From NCBI RefSeq assembly GCF_020809045.1, contig NZ_CP078079.1, positions 1,984,001-2,048,000 of the forward strand: 64,000 nucleotides of DNA, written 5' to 3'. The translations under genes and the position numbers were made by a program. Numbering within the stretch: the stretch's first letter is position 1; each line of letters begins with the position of its first letter. This document shows positions 1 through 9,085 of this stretch, in pieces. The notes under the pieces are model-generated. The model was given only the letters and a program-made list of their open reading frames with translations. It made no database searches and was not told the DNA's origin. This DNA comes from Pseudarthrobacter sp. L1SW (lineage in GTDB: Bacteria; Actinomycetota; Actinomycetes; Actinomycetales; Micrococcaceae).

Positions 1-179
1 TATTCGCGTTCGACCGGATCAACTGGCTGGTGGTGCTCCTGATTGCCGTGAGTTCCAGCATCGGCGGGCTCGTTGGAGCCAAGGTGGGCCGCAAACTCTC
101 GCCCACCGTGCTGCGCGGCGTGATCCTGGCCCTGGGCCTGGTGGCCCTCGGATTCATGATCGCCAATCTGCTGAAATAA
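1..179 (+). CDS. TauE/SafE (TSUP) family transporter, C-terminal fragment
   Basis: Only the last 58 or so codons are in the window; the frame enters at base 3 and stops with TAA at 177-179. The visible protein is two hydrophobic helices joined by a short basic turn (GAKVGRKLS). The second helix carries the pattern LRGVILALGLVALGF, typical of the last membrane segment of TauE/SafE sulfite/sulfonate exporters. The rest of the gene lies off the left edge, so substrate and start cannot be judged. The next gene begins 7 bases later on the same strand, so the two may be co-transcribed. Confidence 0.7.
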   Translation, partial: FAFDRINWLVVLLIAVSSSIGGLVGAKVGRKLSPTVLRGVILALGLVALGFMIANLLK

Positions 180-186
180 TCACCCG

Positions 187-996
187 GTGACAATCCACTA
201 TCTCGAATCCGCCGCGGACCCCCGGGTCTCCGACTACACGCAGCTCACCGACGTGCACCTGCGCAAGCTCCGGGAACCGGCTGAAGGCATGTACATTGCC
301 GAATCCTCCCGCGTCCTGCGCCGGGCGCTGGCGGCGGGTCACCAGCCGCGCTCCTTTTTCCTCGCGGAAAAGTGGCTGGACGACCTGCAGGACGTCCTGG
401 CCGCGCACCCGCAGGTCCCCGCCTTCATTGGCAGCGCCGCCCTGCTGGAGGAGATCACCGGTTTCCACCTGCACCGCGGTGCCATGGCGGCCATGCAGCG
501 CCCGGCCCCGGTTCCGCTGCCGGAGCTGCTGGCCGGTGCCCGCAGGGTGGCCGTCCTCGAGGACATTGTGGACCACACGAACGTTGGCGCGATCTTCCGC
601 TCCGCCGCCGCGCTGGACATCGACGCCGTCCTCGTTTCCCCCCGCTGCGGCGACCCGCTCTACCGCCGGAGCGTCCGGGTGAGCATGGGCACCGTCTTCC
701 AGGTGCCGTGGGCCAGGCTAACCAGCTGGCCCCAGGATCTCCTCCTGCTCAAGGACCACGGGTTCACGGTTGCAGCGCTGGAGCTCACCGAGGACGCGCA
801 GGACGTGGACGCGGTGGCTGCCCGGAACCCGGAAAAGCTCGCCCTGGTGCTCGGCACGGAAGGCGCCGGAATGAGCGCCGGGACGCTCGCCGCCGTCGAC
901 CTCGCCGTGAAGATCCCCATGCGAAACGGCGTGGACTCCCTGAATGTTGCGGCGGCATCGGCGGTGGCCTTCTGGGAGCTGCGCCCCCGGGACTAG
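187..996 (+). CDS. TrmH/SpoU family RNA 2'-O-methyltransferase
   Basis: The 269-residue protein has an N-terminal substrate-binding domain (about residues 1-110) and a C-terminal SPOUT methyltransferase domain with a deep trefoil knot. All three SpoU motifs are visible: NVGAIFRSAAAL near 130, LVLGTEGAGMS near 217-230, and IPMRNGVDSLNVAAASAVA near the C terminus. These bind S-adenosylmethionine and methylate ribose 2'-OH in rRNA or tRNA; the exact RNA target cannot be read from sequence. The start is GTG at 187, just after the upstream exporter stop. Substrate specificity is the uncertain part, not the family. Confidence 0.88.
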   Translation: MTIHYLESAADPRVSDYTQLTDVHLRKLREPAEGMYIAESSRVLRRALAAGHQPRSFFLAEKWLDDLQDVLAAHPQVPAFIGSAALLEEITGFHLHRGAMAAMQRPAPVPLPELLAGARRVAVLEDIVDHTNVGAIFRSAAALDIDAVLVSPRCGDPLYRRSVRVSMGTVFQVPWARLTSWPQDLLLLKDHGFTVAALELTEDAQDVDAVAARNPEKLALVLGTEGAGMSAGTLAAVDLAVKIPMRNGVDSLNVAAASAVAFWELRPRD

Positions 997-1137
997 GGCC
1001 GGAACGCCGTTCGCGGGCACAGTGGTTATCCGCTATTATTGATAGCTGGCTGCCCTGCGCTTCACGGCACAGAACACGGCCATCCCATTCATACCTGGCA
1101 GCTGGCAAAATCCAGTTGTGCGAACAAAGGTCCCATT

Positions 1138-1395
1138 ATGAAGTCTGATATCCACCCGAAGTACGAAGCTGTTGTTTTCAACGACCTGGCTTCCGGCACG
1201 AAGTTCCTGACCAAGTCCACCGTTTCTTCCTCGAAGACCATCGAGTGGGAAGACGGCAACACCTACCCGGTCATCGACGTCGAAATCTCCTCCGAGTCCC
1301 ACCCGTTCTACACGGGCAAGCAGCGCATCATGGACTCCGCAGGCCGCGTCGAGCGCTTCAACGCCCGCTTCAAGGGCTTCGGCGGCAAGAAGTAA
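1138..1395 (+). CDS. rpmE2: 50S ribosomal protein L31 type B
   Basis: The 85-residue protein begins [16 protein letters not shown] and lacks the CxxC pairs of zinc-binding L31, so it is the C-minus, zinc-independent paralogue. In many bacteria such copies replace the zinc form under zinc limitation and are controlled by Zur. No convincing Zur box was found upstream here, only an AT-richer stretch around 1031-1044 that could hold a promoter. ATG at 1138 was chosen because it gives the family N terminus and is preceded by an AAAGG ribosome site; an in-frame upstream start at 1039 adds non-homologous sequence. A strong terminator follows directly. Confidence 0.95.
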   Translation: MKSDIHPKYEAVVFNDLASGTKFLTKSTVSSSKTIEWEDGNTYPVIDVEISSESHPFYTGKQRIMDSAGRVERFNARFKGFGGKK

Positions 1396-1418
1396 CCACC
1401 TTCCGCAAGGTTCTTTGG

Positions 1419-1451
1419 GAAAGCCCGCACCGGTCAACGGTGCGGGCTTTC
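1419..1451 (+). terminator. Intrinsic terminator after rpmE2
   Basis: A perfect 14-bp stem (1419-1432 pairs with 1438-1451, arm GAAAGCCCGCACCG) closes a 5-base loop. It lies 23 bases after the rpmE2 stop and ends in CTTTC. It insulates rpmE2 from the lipoate ligase gene. Confidence 0.85.
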
Positions 1452-1506
1452 TGCGTTCCCGCCACCCGTTACTGGCGTGCGCCGCTTTTGGGGCAGGATT
1501 GATGGC

Positions 1507-2598
1507 ATGACCGCCATGCCTCCTCCAGCACGCCGTTCCGCCTCCAGCCGCCACGGCGAATACAAAGTGCCCGGCGGCAAGCTCGTGGTGGTGGACCTGG
1601 ACGTCATCGGTGGCCGGCTGGCCAACGTGAGCGTCAGCGGCGACTTCTTCCTGGAGCCGGACGAGGCACTCCTGGACATCAACCGCGGGCTGGCGGGACT
1701 GCCTGAAACAACAACGGCGGCCGAACTTGCCGCCGTCGTCTCATCGTCGCTTCCGGCCGGCTCAGCCCTGTTCGGCTTTTCCGCGGACGCCGTCGCCGTC
1801 ACCGTCCGCCGCGCCCTCGCCAAGGCGACCTCCTGGGCGGACCACGAGTGGAATGTCATAGCACCCACCGTCCTGCCCACCGAGATCAATGTGGCCCTCG
1901 ACGAGGTCCTCACGGAGGAGGTTGGCGCGGGCCGACGCAACCCCACGCTCCGCTTCTGGGACTGGCAGGAGCCGTCCGTGGTCATCGGCAGCTTCCAGTC
2001 TGTCCGCAACGAGGTGGACCCGGCCGGCGTGGAGAAGCACGGCATCACCGTGGTCCGGCGCATCAGCGGCGGGGGAGCAATGTTCATGGAGGCGGGCAAC
2101 TGCATCACCTACTCCCTCTATCTGCCGCAGACTCTCGTTGACGGCATCAGCTTCGCCGATTCCTATCCGTTCCTGGATTCCTGGGTCATGGCGGCGCTGG
2201 AAAAGCTCGGCATCAACGCGTTCTACGTGCCGCTGAACGACATCGCCACGGACCAGGGAAAGATCGGCGGGGCAGCGCAGAAACGGCTGGCCAACGGGGG
2301 CATGCTGCACCATGTGACCATGAGCTACGACATCGACGCCGACAAGATGGTCGAGGTGCTGCGGATCGGCAAGGAGAAGCTTTCCGACAAGGGCACCCGC
2401 AGCGCAAAGAAGCGGGTGGACCCGCTGCGGCGCCAGACCGGCCTGGCCCGCACCGCCATCATCGCCGCCATGAGCGAGGTATTCACCGACCGCTACGGTG
2501 CAACGCCGTCACAGCTGACCGAGGCGGAACTGGGCACCGCCCGGGAGCGCGTCGGCAGCAAGTTCGGCACGGCAGGCTGGCTGCACCGCGTCCCCTGA
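1507..2598 (+). CDS. Lipoate--protein ligase, permuted domain order
   Basis: The 363-residue protein has a BPL/LplA catalytic domain at about 118-330, with the lipoyl-AMP binding motif RRISGGGAMF (184-193) and the conserved lysine in GKIGG (about 252). It should attach lipoate or octanoate to E2 and H-protein domains. Unusually, residues 18-104 (VPGGKLVVVDLDV, then VSGDFFLEPDEALLDI) resemble the small accessory domain that lies C-terminal in E. coli LplA and is the separate LplB in Thermoplasma. Here it comes first. ATG at 1507 is preferred over an in-frame upstream start at 1477, which lies close to the rpmE2 terminator. Family assignment is firm; whether it uses free lipoate or transfers octanoyl groups is open. 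Confidence 0.85.
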   Translation: MTAMPPPARRSASSRHGEYKVPGGKLVVVDLDVIGGRLANVSVSGDFFLEPDEALLDINRGLAGLPETTTAAELAAVVSSSLPAGSALFGFSADAVAVTVRRALAKATSWADHEWNVIAPTVLPTEINVALDEVLTEEVGAGRRNPTLRFWDWQEPSVVIGSFQSVRNEVDPAGVEKHGITVVRRISGGGAMFMEAGNCITYSLYLPQTLVDGISFADSYPFLDSWVMAALEKLGINAFYVPLNDIATDQGKIGGAAQKRLANGGMLHHVTMSYDIDADKMVEVLRIGKEKLSDKGTRSAKKRVDPLRRQTGLARTAIIAAMSEVFTDRYGATPSQLTEAELGTARERVGSKFGTAGWLHRVP

Positions 2599-2699
2599 GC
2601 GCATTCATTGTCCCGCCGGCCCCTAACCTCGCAAGTTCGGCCAGGGAACCCTGCCGGCATGGGCCCACCTACTGCCGTTATGAGCGCTGAAAACGGCGG

Positions 2700-5339
2700 T
2701 TACGGAGCAATCGATGGTGTACTTACGACGGCGGCCTGGGCGTTGAGTGCCCGCAGCAGGTGGCTGCGCTGCTCGATGATGATGCGGCGCAGGGCACGGG
2801 GAGCGTCCGCGTTGTCTGCCAGCCACGTATCCGTGCGCCGGATGACGGGATGCTCCGCCGGTGCCGTTCCCTCCGCCAGGTCCTGCGCAAGCGGATACAG
2901 TCCCCGGACGATCCGGCCGGCGACCTCGATGCTGCGGCTCTCCCACACGCTGCGCAGGCACTCGAAATATGGCTCCACGTAAGGCTCCAGCAGCTCCGCA
3001 GGGGACGTGGTGAACCCGTTGATGGTGGCGCCCAGGAGCTGGTTGGAGAGCTCGTTCCGGTGCACGGCCGCCTGCCAGGCGGCGGCCTTGGCGTCCTTGT
3101 CCGGGCGGGCAGCGATCGCCGTAGCATGGCCGGCCCTCCCGGAGGCCGTGGTGTCCCGGGCGAGCTCGGCGTCCAGTTCCTCCACGGCGGCCTGGCCCTG
3201 CGCCGCGAGGGCATGCCAGAAGTGCCAGCGCAGTTCCGCGTCCACCGCCAGTCCGGGCACCCCAACGGTGCCGTCCAGGAGGCCGCGCAGCCGGGACACC
3301 ATGGCGTCGTCCTCCCGGCTGAGGGTGGCCAGGGTCCTCGCCCAGGCCAGTTGCTGGTCCGAACCGGGTTCTGACTGGTCCATCCGGGCAGCCGCGGTGG
3401 CCAGGAAAGCTGCACGTACAGATGCCCGCTCACTGGCGGGCGTGTAGCGTTCAACCGCGGTGCTTGCGTTCTCGAGGATGTTCAGCAGCACACCGATGCC
3501 GGTTTCGGATGGACCAAACGCAGCAACGGCCTCGACGTACCGGGATGCCGGGCTTTCACCGTCACGTGCCGAGTTCCAGAGCGCCGTCCAGCACAGTGCC
3601 CGGGCCATGGGGTCGGCGAGCCGGTCCAGGGAGGAACGGACCGTGGCCTCGGAGCCCGGATCGAGCCGGACCTTGGCGTAGGTGAGGTCCTCGTCGTTCA
3701 CCAGCAGGAGCGCAGGGCGGGGCTGCCCGGAAAGCTGCGGCAGGTCCGTGCGCGCCCCGACCACATCCGTTTCGAAGCTCCCGGTCCGGACCAGGGCGCC
3801 GCCGGCGTCGAAGTCGTAGGAGCCGATTCGAAGCCGGTGCGGCCGCAGCTCTTCCCGTCCCGTGACCGGATCAATGGCCTCCTGGACGATTGCCACTGCC
3901 CCCAGGTTGCCGTCGTCGCCCGCTGCATGCGGCGCGGTGTCCAGGGACAGCGTGGAGATGCCGGAGGTCTGCAGCCACTTCTGCGCCCAGCCGGCGAGGT
4001 CACGCCCGGAGGCAGCGCGGAGCGACTCCAGCAGGTCCGCCAGCGTAGTGTTGCCGTAGGCGTGCTTCCGGAAATAGGCCCGCGAGCCTGCAATGAACGC
4101 CTCAAATCCGGCGTAGGCCACCAGCTGCTTCAGCACCGAGGCGCCCTTGGCATATGTGATGCCGTCGAAGTTCTGTTTGGCGGCTTCCAGGTCCGGGATG
4201 TCCGCCACGATCGGGTGCGTGGTGGGCAGCTGGTCCTGGAGGTAAGCCCACGCCTTGCGCTTGTTGGCGAAGGTCACCCAGGCAGTGTCCCAGTGCGTTG
4301 CCTGGTCCACGCCCAGGGTTCCCATGTAGTCGGCAAAGGATTCCTTGAGCCACAGGTCGTCCCACCATTGCATGGTCACCAGGTCGCCGAACCACATGTG
4401 CGCCATCTCGTGCATCAAGGTGTTGGCCCGCCCCTGGTACTGGGAGTCGGTGGCGCGCGAGGTGAAGACGTAGCTTTCGGTGAACGTCACCAGGCCCGGG
4501 TTCTCCATGGCGCCGAGGTTGTATTCCGGCACGAAGGCCTGGTCGTACTTGCCCCACGGATAGGGGTAGTCGAAGAGCCGGTTGAAGAAGTCCAGGCCGT
4601 TCTTGGTGAGGCGGAAGAGTTCGTCCGTGTCGAAAGAGTCCGCCATCGAAGCGCGGCAGTACAGGGCGAGCGGCACGTCCAGGGAGGTCCCGTCGTCGAG
4701 CGTGCCCTGCCAGCGGTCCTCCGCCTTGAAGTAGGGGCCCGCCAGCACGGTGGTGATGTAGGTGGACATCGGACCTGTGGCCGCGAAGTCCCAGCGCGCC
4801 GCGGCGGGGTCGCCGGGAAGCGCGGACCGGTCCGCCTCCGCCCCGTTGGAGGCGACGTGCCAGCCGGCGGGGGCCGTCACGTGGAAGGTGTACGTGGCCT
4901 TGAGGTCGGGCTGCTCGAAGTTGGCGAAGACCCGGCGAGCGTCCGCGGGCTCGTACTGGGTGTACAGGTAGCACTGCCCGTCCGCGGGATCGACGAACCG
5001 GTGCATGCCCTCACCGGAGCGGCTGTACAGCGCGGTCCCGGCGACTGCCACGTGGTTGTGCAGCTGCAGGTTCTCCAGCCTGATCCTGGCGCCGTCCGCC
5101 ACGTCCCCCACGCGGAGTTCCTCGCCGTTCAGGACCACGCTGTGGACATCCCCGATGAAGTCCAGGAACGTCGCTGCCCCTGGTTCGGCTGCGGTGAAGG
5201 TGATGACGCTCCGGGTCGGATAGCCGGCAACATCCGGATCCGCAGCGTGCCGCACGTCCAGCGAAACGTCGTAACTGGTGGTACTGATCAGGGCTGAACG
5301 TTCGGCGGCTTCATCGCGCTGCAGATTCTCATGTGACAC
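2700..5339 (-). CDS. pepN: Aminopeptidase N, M1 family
   Basis: This 879-residue cytosolic zinc metallopeptidase removes N-terminal residues from peptides and acts downstream of the proteasome and Clp proteases. The exopeptidase motif GAMENPG is at 276-282. The zinc site is HEMAH at 310-314 with the distal Glu at 333 (WLKESFADYMG). A long helical ERAP1-like C-terminal domain fills the last 350 residues. The start is GTG at 5339, giving MSHENLQRDEAAERSAL. Length and motifs match actinobacterial PepN. It stands alone; the YeiH gene lies upstream on the same strand with a 33-base gap. Confidence 0.95.
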   Translation of the reverse strand: MSHENLQRDEAAERSALISTTSYDVSLDVRHAADPDVAGYPTRSVITFTAAEPGAATFLDFIGDVHSVVLNGEELRVGDVADGARIRLENLQLHNHVAVAGTALYSRSGEGMHRFVDPADGQCYLYTQYEPADARRVFANFEQPDLKATYTFHVTAPAGWHVASNGAEADRSALPGDPAAARWDFAATGPMSTYITTVLAGPYFKAEDRWQGTLDDGTSLDVPLALYCRASMADSFDTDELFRLTKNGLDFFNRLFDYPYPWGKYDQAFVPEYNLGAMENPGLVTFTESYVFTSRATDSQYQGRANTLMHEMAHMWFGDLVTMQWWDDLWLKESFADYMGTLGVDQATHWDTAWVTFANKRKAWAYLQDQLPTTHPIVADIPDLEAAKQNFDGITYAKGASVLKQLVAYAGFEAFIAGSRAYFRKHAYGNTTLADLLESLRAASGRDLAGWAQKWLQTSGISTLSLDTAPHAAGDDGNLGAVAIVQEAIDPVTGREELRPHRLRIGSYDFDAGGALVRTGSFETDVVGARTDLPQLSGQPRPALLLVNDEDLTYAKVRLDPGSEATVRSSLDRLADPMARALCWTALWNSARDGESPASRYVEAVAAFGPSETGIGVLLNILENASTAVERYTPASERASVRAAFLATAAARMDQSEPGSDQQLAWARTLATLSREDDAMVSRLRGLLDGTVGVPGLAVDAELRWHFWHALAAQGQAAVEELDAELARDTTASGRAGHATAIAARPDKDAKAAAWQAAVHRNELSNQLLGATINGFTTSPAELLEPYVEPYFECLRSVWESRSIEVAGRIVRGLYPLAQDLAEGTAPAEHPVIRRTDTWLADNADAPRALRRIIIEQRSHLLRALNAQAAVVSTPSIAP

Positions 5340-5372
5340 CCAGCTATCTAATCACGCAGCGGGTGTCCGAAA

Positions 5373-6428
5373 TCACGCGGCGATCAGCAGGGCTGCCGCC
5401 AGTCCTAGGAGGGCAATCAGGAACCACGATGCGAGGGCCGCGAGGAGCGCGCGTCCGCCGGTGTGGAGGAGCGTCCGGACACGCACCGCGGACCCCAGCC
5501 CGAACAGTGCGGCGCCGAGCAGGATGTCCTGCAGCGCGCCGCCGGCCTCCAGCCATCCCGGCGCGAGCCACCCCGTGGAGCGAAGCCCCACCATGGCCAC
5601 GAATCCCAGGACAAAAAGCGGCACCACCGGCGGAAGCTTGGTGTTCTGGCCGTCCCCGGTGTCCGCCGGCCGGGGTGCAAGACGGTGGTGCGCGCCGGCG
5701 ATTGCTGCGACCGGAGCCAGCAGGAGCACCCGGGTGAGCTTGACCACGACGGCGATGCCCAGCGCCGCCGTTCCCGCCGTTTGCGCCGTGGCCACCACCT
5801 GGCCGACGTCGTGCACCGACGCGCCCGTCCAGGCGCCGAACACGGGCGCGCTGAGCCGCAGGGGATGGACCAGCAGGGGAAGGACGCCGATGGCAAGGGT
5901 TCCGCAGAGTGTCACGAGGGCCACCGGCAGGACGGTGTCGACGTGCCGGATCCGGCGGACGGCCGCCATGGCGCCGATCGCCGAAGCACCGCAGATGGAG
6001 AATCCGGTGGCCACCAGGAGCGAGGTCACCGGCGGCAGCCGGAAGAGCCGGGAGATGGCGTACGTCCCGCCGAAGCTCGCCGCCACCACGCCAACGATCA
6101 GGACGAGTGACAGCCATCCCAGGCCCAGCACGTCCATGATGCCGACCTTCAGGCCCAGCAGGACGATTCCGCCGCGCATCAGGTGTTTCCCGGCGAAGTC
6201 CAGCCCGGGCCGGGCCCTGCCGGCTGTCCAGGCTCCGGCAACAGGCAGGTTCGCGGCGAGGACGCCCAGGACCACCGCCAGCGTCATGGCCGGCAGCACG
6301 GGCACCAGTCGGTGGACCAGGAACGCGGCGGCCACCGCAATGGCGGCACCCGCCAGCCCCGGGAGCAGCCTCTCCGCCCGTCCGGACAGGCCACGGGCGG
6401 GCTCAGGATAAGATCTGCTGGCTGGCAC
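5373..6428 (-). CDS. YeiH/UPF0324 family putative sulfate exporter
   Basis: The 351-residue protein is very hydrophobic, with about ten membrane segments. The UPF0324 signatures are present: GLDFAGKHLMRGGIVLLGLKVG (split here as GLDFAGKHLMR and GGIVLLGLKVG, residues about 76-98) and GFSICGASAIGAMAAV near residues 140-155. Members are annotated as putative sulfate exporters, but transport has been shown for very few of them. Start GTG at 6428. It is divergent from the ATP-grasp gene across a 68-base gap that must hold both promoters. Confidence 0.85.
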   Translation of the reverse strand: MPASRSYPEPARGLSGRAERLLPGLAGAAIAVAAAFLVHRLVPVLPAMTLAVVLGVLAANLPVAGAWTAGRARPGLDFAGKHLMRGGIVLLGLKVGIMDVLGLGWLSLVLIVGVVAASFGGTYAISRLFRLPPVTSLLVATGFSICGASAIGAMAAVRRIRHVDTVLPVALVTLCGTLAIGVLPLLVHPLRLSAPVFGAWTGASVHDVGQVVATAQTAGTAALGIAVVVKLTRVLLLAPVAAIAGAHHRLAPRPADTGDGQNTKLPPVVPLFVLGFVAMVGLRSTGWLAPGWLEAGGALQDILLGAALFGLGSAVRVRTLLHTGGRALLAALASWFLIALLGLAAALLIAA

Positions 6429-6496
6429 TCACCTACTGTGCCGGAAAAGACGCGGAATGCACGAACCAGGGGACCTCCGCCAACACGCCACAATGG

Positions 6497-8098
6497 ATGG
6501 CAGTAATGAATTCGAAACAAAAAGATGGTTGGCTATTGGACATGTCAGACCTATTCCAGGATTACTCCGTGGCCGCCGGCCGGTCCGGAGCCTACGACGA
6601 GATGTTCGCCCCCGGGCAACAGGCAAGGGACTCGTACGGGCAGGTGGCGGACGCCCTTCGCAAGCTCTCCCTGGCCGATGTCAGCGCGCGCGCAGACTCA
6701 ATGGCGCGCACCTTCCTGGACCGCGGCGTGACCTTCGACTTCGCGGGGGAGGAGCGCCCCTTCCCGCTGGACATCGTTCCCCGGGTCATTCCAGCGGGGG
6801 AGTGGGATGTGCTGGAGCGCGGGGTCGCGCAGCGCGTACGCGCGCTCGAGGCGTTCCTCAACGACGTGTACGACAAAATGACCGTGGTGGCCGACGGCGT
6901 GATTCCGCGGCAGCTGGTGACCACCAGTGCGCATTTCCACCGGCAGGTCCACGGCTTCGAGCCTGCCGGCGGCGTCCGGGTCCACATTTCGGGCATCGAC
7001 GTCGTCCGTGATGCCGCCGGAACGTTCCGGGTGCTGGAGGACAACGTCCGCGTTCCCTCGGGCGTGAGCTACGTCCTGGAGAACCGCCGGGCCATGGCCA
7101 AGGGCCTGCCGGAGGCTTTCGGCCAGCAACTCATCCGCCCCGTCGAGGAGTACCCGCGGCGCCTGCTCTCTGCCCTGCGCAAGACCGCGCCGTCCGGGGT
7201 GGACGATCCCACCGTCGTCGTCCTGACCCCCGGCGTGTTCAACAGTGCCTACTTCGAACACACCCTGCTGGCGGGCCTCATGGGCGTGGAGCTGGTGGAG
7301 GGCCGCGACCTCATTTGCCGCGGAAACCGCGTGTACATGCGCACCACCGCAGGCGAGCAGCGCGTGGACGTCATCTACAAGCGCATCGACGACGACTTCC
7401 TTGATCCGCTGCAGTTCCGCTCCGACTCCATGCTCGGCTGCCCCGGACTGGTCAACGCAGCCAGGGCCGGCGGGGTGACGATCGCCAACGCTGTGGGCAA
7501 CGGCGTCGCGGACGACAAACTGGTCTACAGTTACGTCCCTGACCTCATCCGCTACTACCTCAGCGAGGAACCCATCATCGCCAACGTGGACACGTACCGC
7601 CTGGAGGAGAAGGAATCCCGCGAGTACACCCTGGACAACCTGGCCGAACTGGTGGTCAAGCCCGTGGATGGTTCCGGCGGCAAGGGGCTGGTCATCGGGC
7701 CGGATGCTTCCAAGGACGAACTGGACGCGCTCCGGCAGCGAATCATTGCGGATCCGCGCGGCTGGATCGCCCAGCCGGTGCTGCAGCTTTCCACGGTCCC
7801 CACCTTGAGCGGGGACAAGTTCGGCCCCCGCCACGTGGACCTTCGGCCCTTTGCGGTAAACGACGGGGACAATGTCTGGGTCCTCCCGGGCGGCCTGACC
7901 CGCGTGGCCCTGAAGGAGGGTTCACTGATTGTGAACTCCAGCCAGGGCGGCGGATCCAAGGACACCTGGGTCCTGGCGGACTCTCCCCAAGTGCCGGTGG
8001 AAACCGTGCCCCGGCCCTCCATTTCTGTCCGGGAGCGTGTTTCCGTGTGGCCGGTGGAGAGCAACTGGCGGGACCGCCAGTCGGAGCAGCAGCAGTGA
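6497..8098 (+). CDS. Circularly permuted type-2 ATP-grasp protein
   Basis: The 533-residue protein belongs to the circularly permuted ATP-grasp family (older names DUF404/DUF407). Recognisable stretches are FPLDIVPRVI, VLEDNVRVPSGVSYVLENR and VVKPVDGSGGKG, the last being a glycine-rich nucleotide loop. Members are predicted carboxylate-amine ligases that make peptide or amide bonds using ATP. It is the first of three genes that travel together in many bacteria (ATP-grasp, alpha-E, transglutaminase), here 60 bases ahead of the second. In-frame ATGs at 6497, 6506 and 6542 are all possible; the last gives MSDLFQDYSV, where family similarity begins. The substrate is unknown. Confidence 0.88.
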   Translation: MAVMNSKQKDGWLLDMSDLFQDYSVAAGRSGAYDEMFAPGQQARDSYGQVADALRKLSLADVSARADSMARTFLDRGVTFDFAGEERPFPLDIVPRVIPAGEWDVLERGVAQRVRALEAFLNDVYDKMTVVADGVIPRQLVTTSAHFHRQVHGFEPAGGVRVHISGIDVVRDAAGTFRVLEDNVRVPSGVSYVLENRRAMAKGLPEAFGQQLIRPVEEYPRRLLSALRKTAPSGVDDPTVVVLTPGVFNSAYFEHTLLAGLMGVELVEGRDLICRGNRVYMRTTAGEQRVDVIYKRIDDDFLDPLQFRSDSMLGCPGLVNAARAGGVTIANAVGNGVADDKLVYSYVPDLIRYYLSEEPIIANVDTYRLEEKESREYTLDNLAELVVKPVDGSGGKGLVIGPDASKDELDALRQRIIADPRGWIAQPVLQLSTVPTLSGDKFGPRHVDLRPFAVNDGDNVWVLPGGLTRVALKEGSLIVNSSQGGGSKDTWVLADSPQVPVETVPRPSISVRERVSVWPVESNWRDRQSEQQQ

Positions 8099-8158
8099 GC
8101 CGGGCCCTTGCCCGGGCAGTATCTTTTCCAGTTTCGGGCACGCAGGAGGTAGCCGCGA

Positions 8159-9085
8159 ATGCTTAGCCGTATTGCCGAGTCCCTTTTCTGGATCGGCCGC
8201 TATGTGGAGCGTGCGGACGGCACCGCCCGCATCCTCGACGTCCACCTCGAACGCCTCAACCACCTGCCCATGGACGAACGCAAGAGCGTGGCCCAGGAGC
8301 TCCTGGCGGTCATGGGGGCAAGGCCGCAGAGCGAGGATTTTGGCCTGCCCGAACTCCTCCACGCGCTTGCCTACGACAAAACCAGCGCCACCTCCATCGC
8401 CGGATCCCTGGGTGCCGCGCGGGAGAACGCCCGGCGCGCCCGGGAGACTGTGTCCTCCGGGCTCTGGGAGAGCCTGAACACCACCTATTACGGGCTGAGC
8501 CAGCACCGCAAGGACGTTGTCGGTACGTACCGGTTCTGCAACTGGACCCTTGAACGGACGGCCATGGTCAGCGGCCTGGCGGACACCACCGTCAGCCATG
8601 ACGAAAGCTGGCTCTTCCTGGTGCTGGGCCGCTCCCTGGAACGGGCCGACATGACGGCCCGCATGCTGTCCACCCGGGATGTCCTGTCCGCCGGCATGTC
8701 ATGGGTCAACATGCTCCGTTGCGCCGGGGCGTACGAGTCTTTCCTGCGCACCCGCCGTGCTGCCTTCGGGGACCAGCACGCGGCGGAATTCCTGCTGCTG
8801 GACCGCCTCTTCCCGCGGTCCATCGTCTACGCCCTGCGGGACGCTGACGAGTGCCTGGCAAAGCTTGATCCGTCCGCCCAGCGGGTGGGGTTCATCAACG
8901 ATGCGCGGCGGATTGTGGGCCAGGCCCGGACGTTCCTTGAGTTCCACCGGACGGACGATCTGATGTCCGAGCTGCCCGAGCACATGGAGCGCGTGCAGAA
9001 GGCCGTCTCGCAGGCCTCGGACGCAATTTCCCGTAAGTACTTCAATCAGGCGGATGAACTTGCCTGGGTGGGAGAAGTTTCATGA
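8159..9085 (+). CDS. Alpha-E domain protein (DUF403)
   Basis: The 308-residue, all-helical protein begins MLSRIAESLFWIGRYVERAD, the hallmark of the alpha-E family. The family is almost always encoded beside the permuted ATP-grasp protein, and in some genomes the two are fused, so it probably forms part of the same complex. No catalytic motif is apparent. A GGAGG ribosome site lies just upstream at about 8145. The stop overlaps the next start (ATGA at 9082-9085), which points to translational coupling with the transglutaminase. Confidence 0.9.
   Translation: MLSRIAESLFWIGRYVERADGTARILDVHLERLNHLPMDERKSVAQELLAVMGARPQSEDFGLPELLHALAYDKTSATSIAGSLGAARENARRARETVSSGLWESLNTTYYGLSQHRKDVVGTYRFCNWTLERTAMVSGLADTTVSHDESWLFLVLGRSLERADMTARMLSTRDVLSAGMSWVNMLRCAGAYESFLRTRRAAFGDQHAAEFLLLDRLFPRSIVYALRDADECLAKLDPSAQRVGFINDARRIVGQARTFLEFHRTDDLMSELPEHMERVQKAVSQASDAISRKYFNQADELAWVGEVS

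Noticed and set aside
1020-1060. Zur box upstream of rpmE2
   Set aside because: TATC and GATA half-sites are present but are too short and too far from a known Zur consensus to call.
3837-5297. 486-codon open frame antisense to aminopeptidase N
   Set aside because: It is a by-product of high GC; it shows no family motif and overlaps a gene with full M1 signatures.
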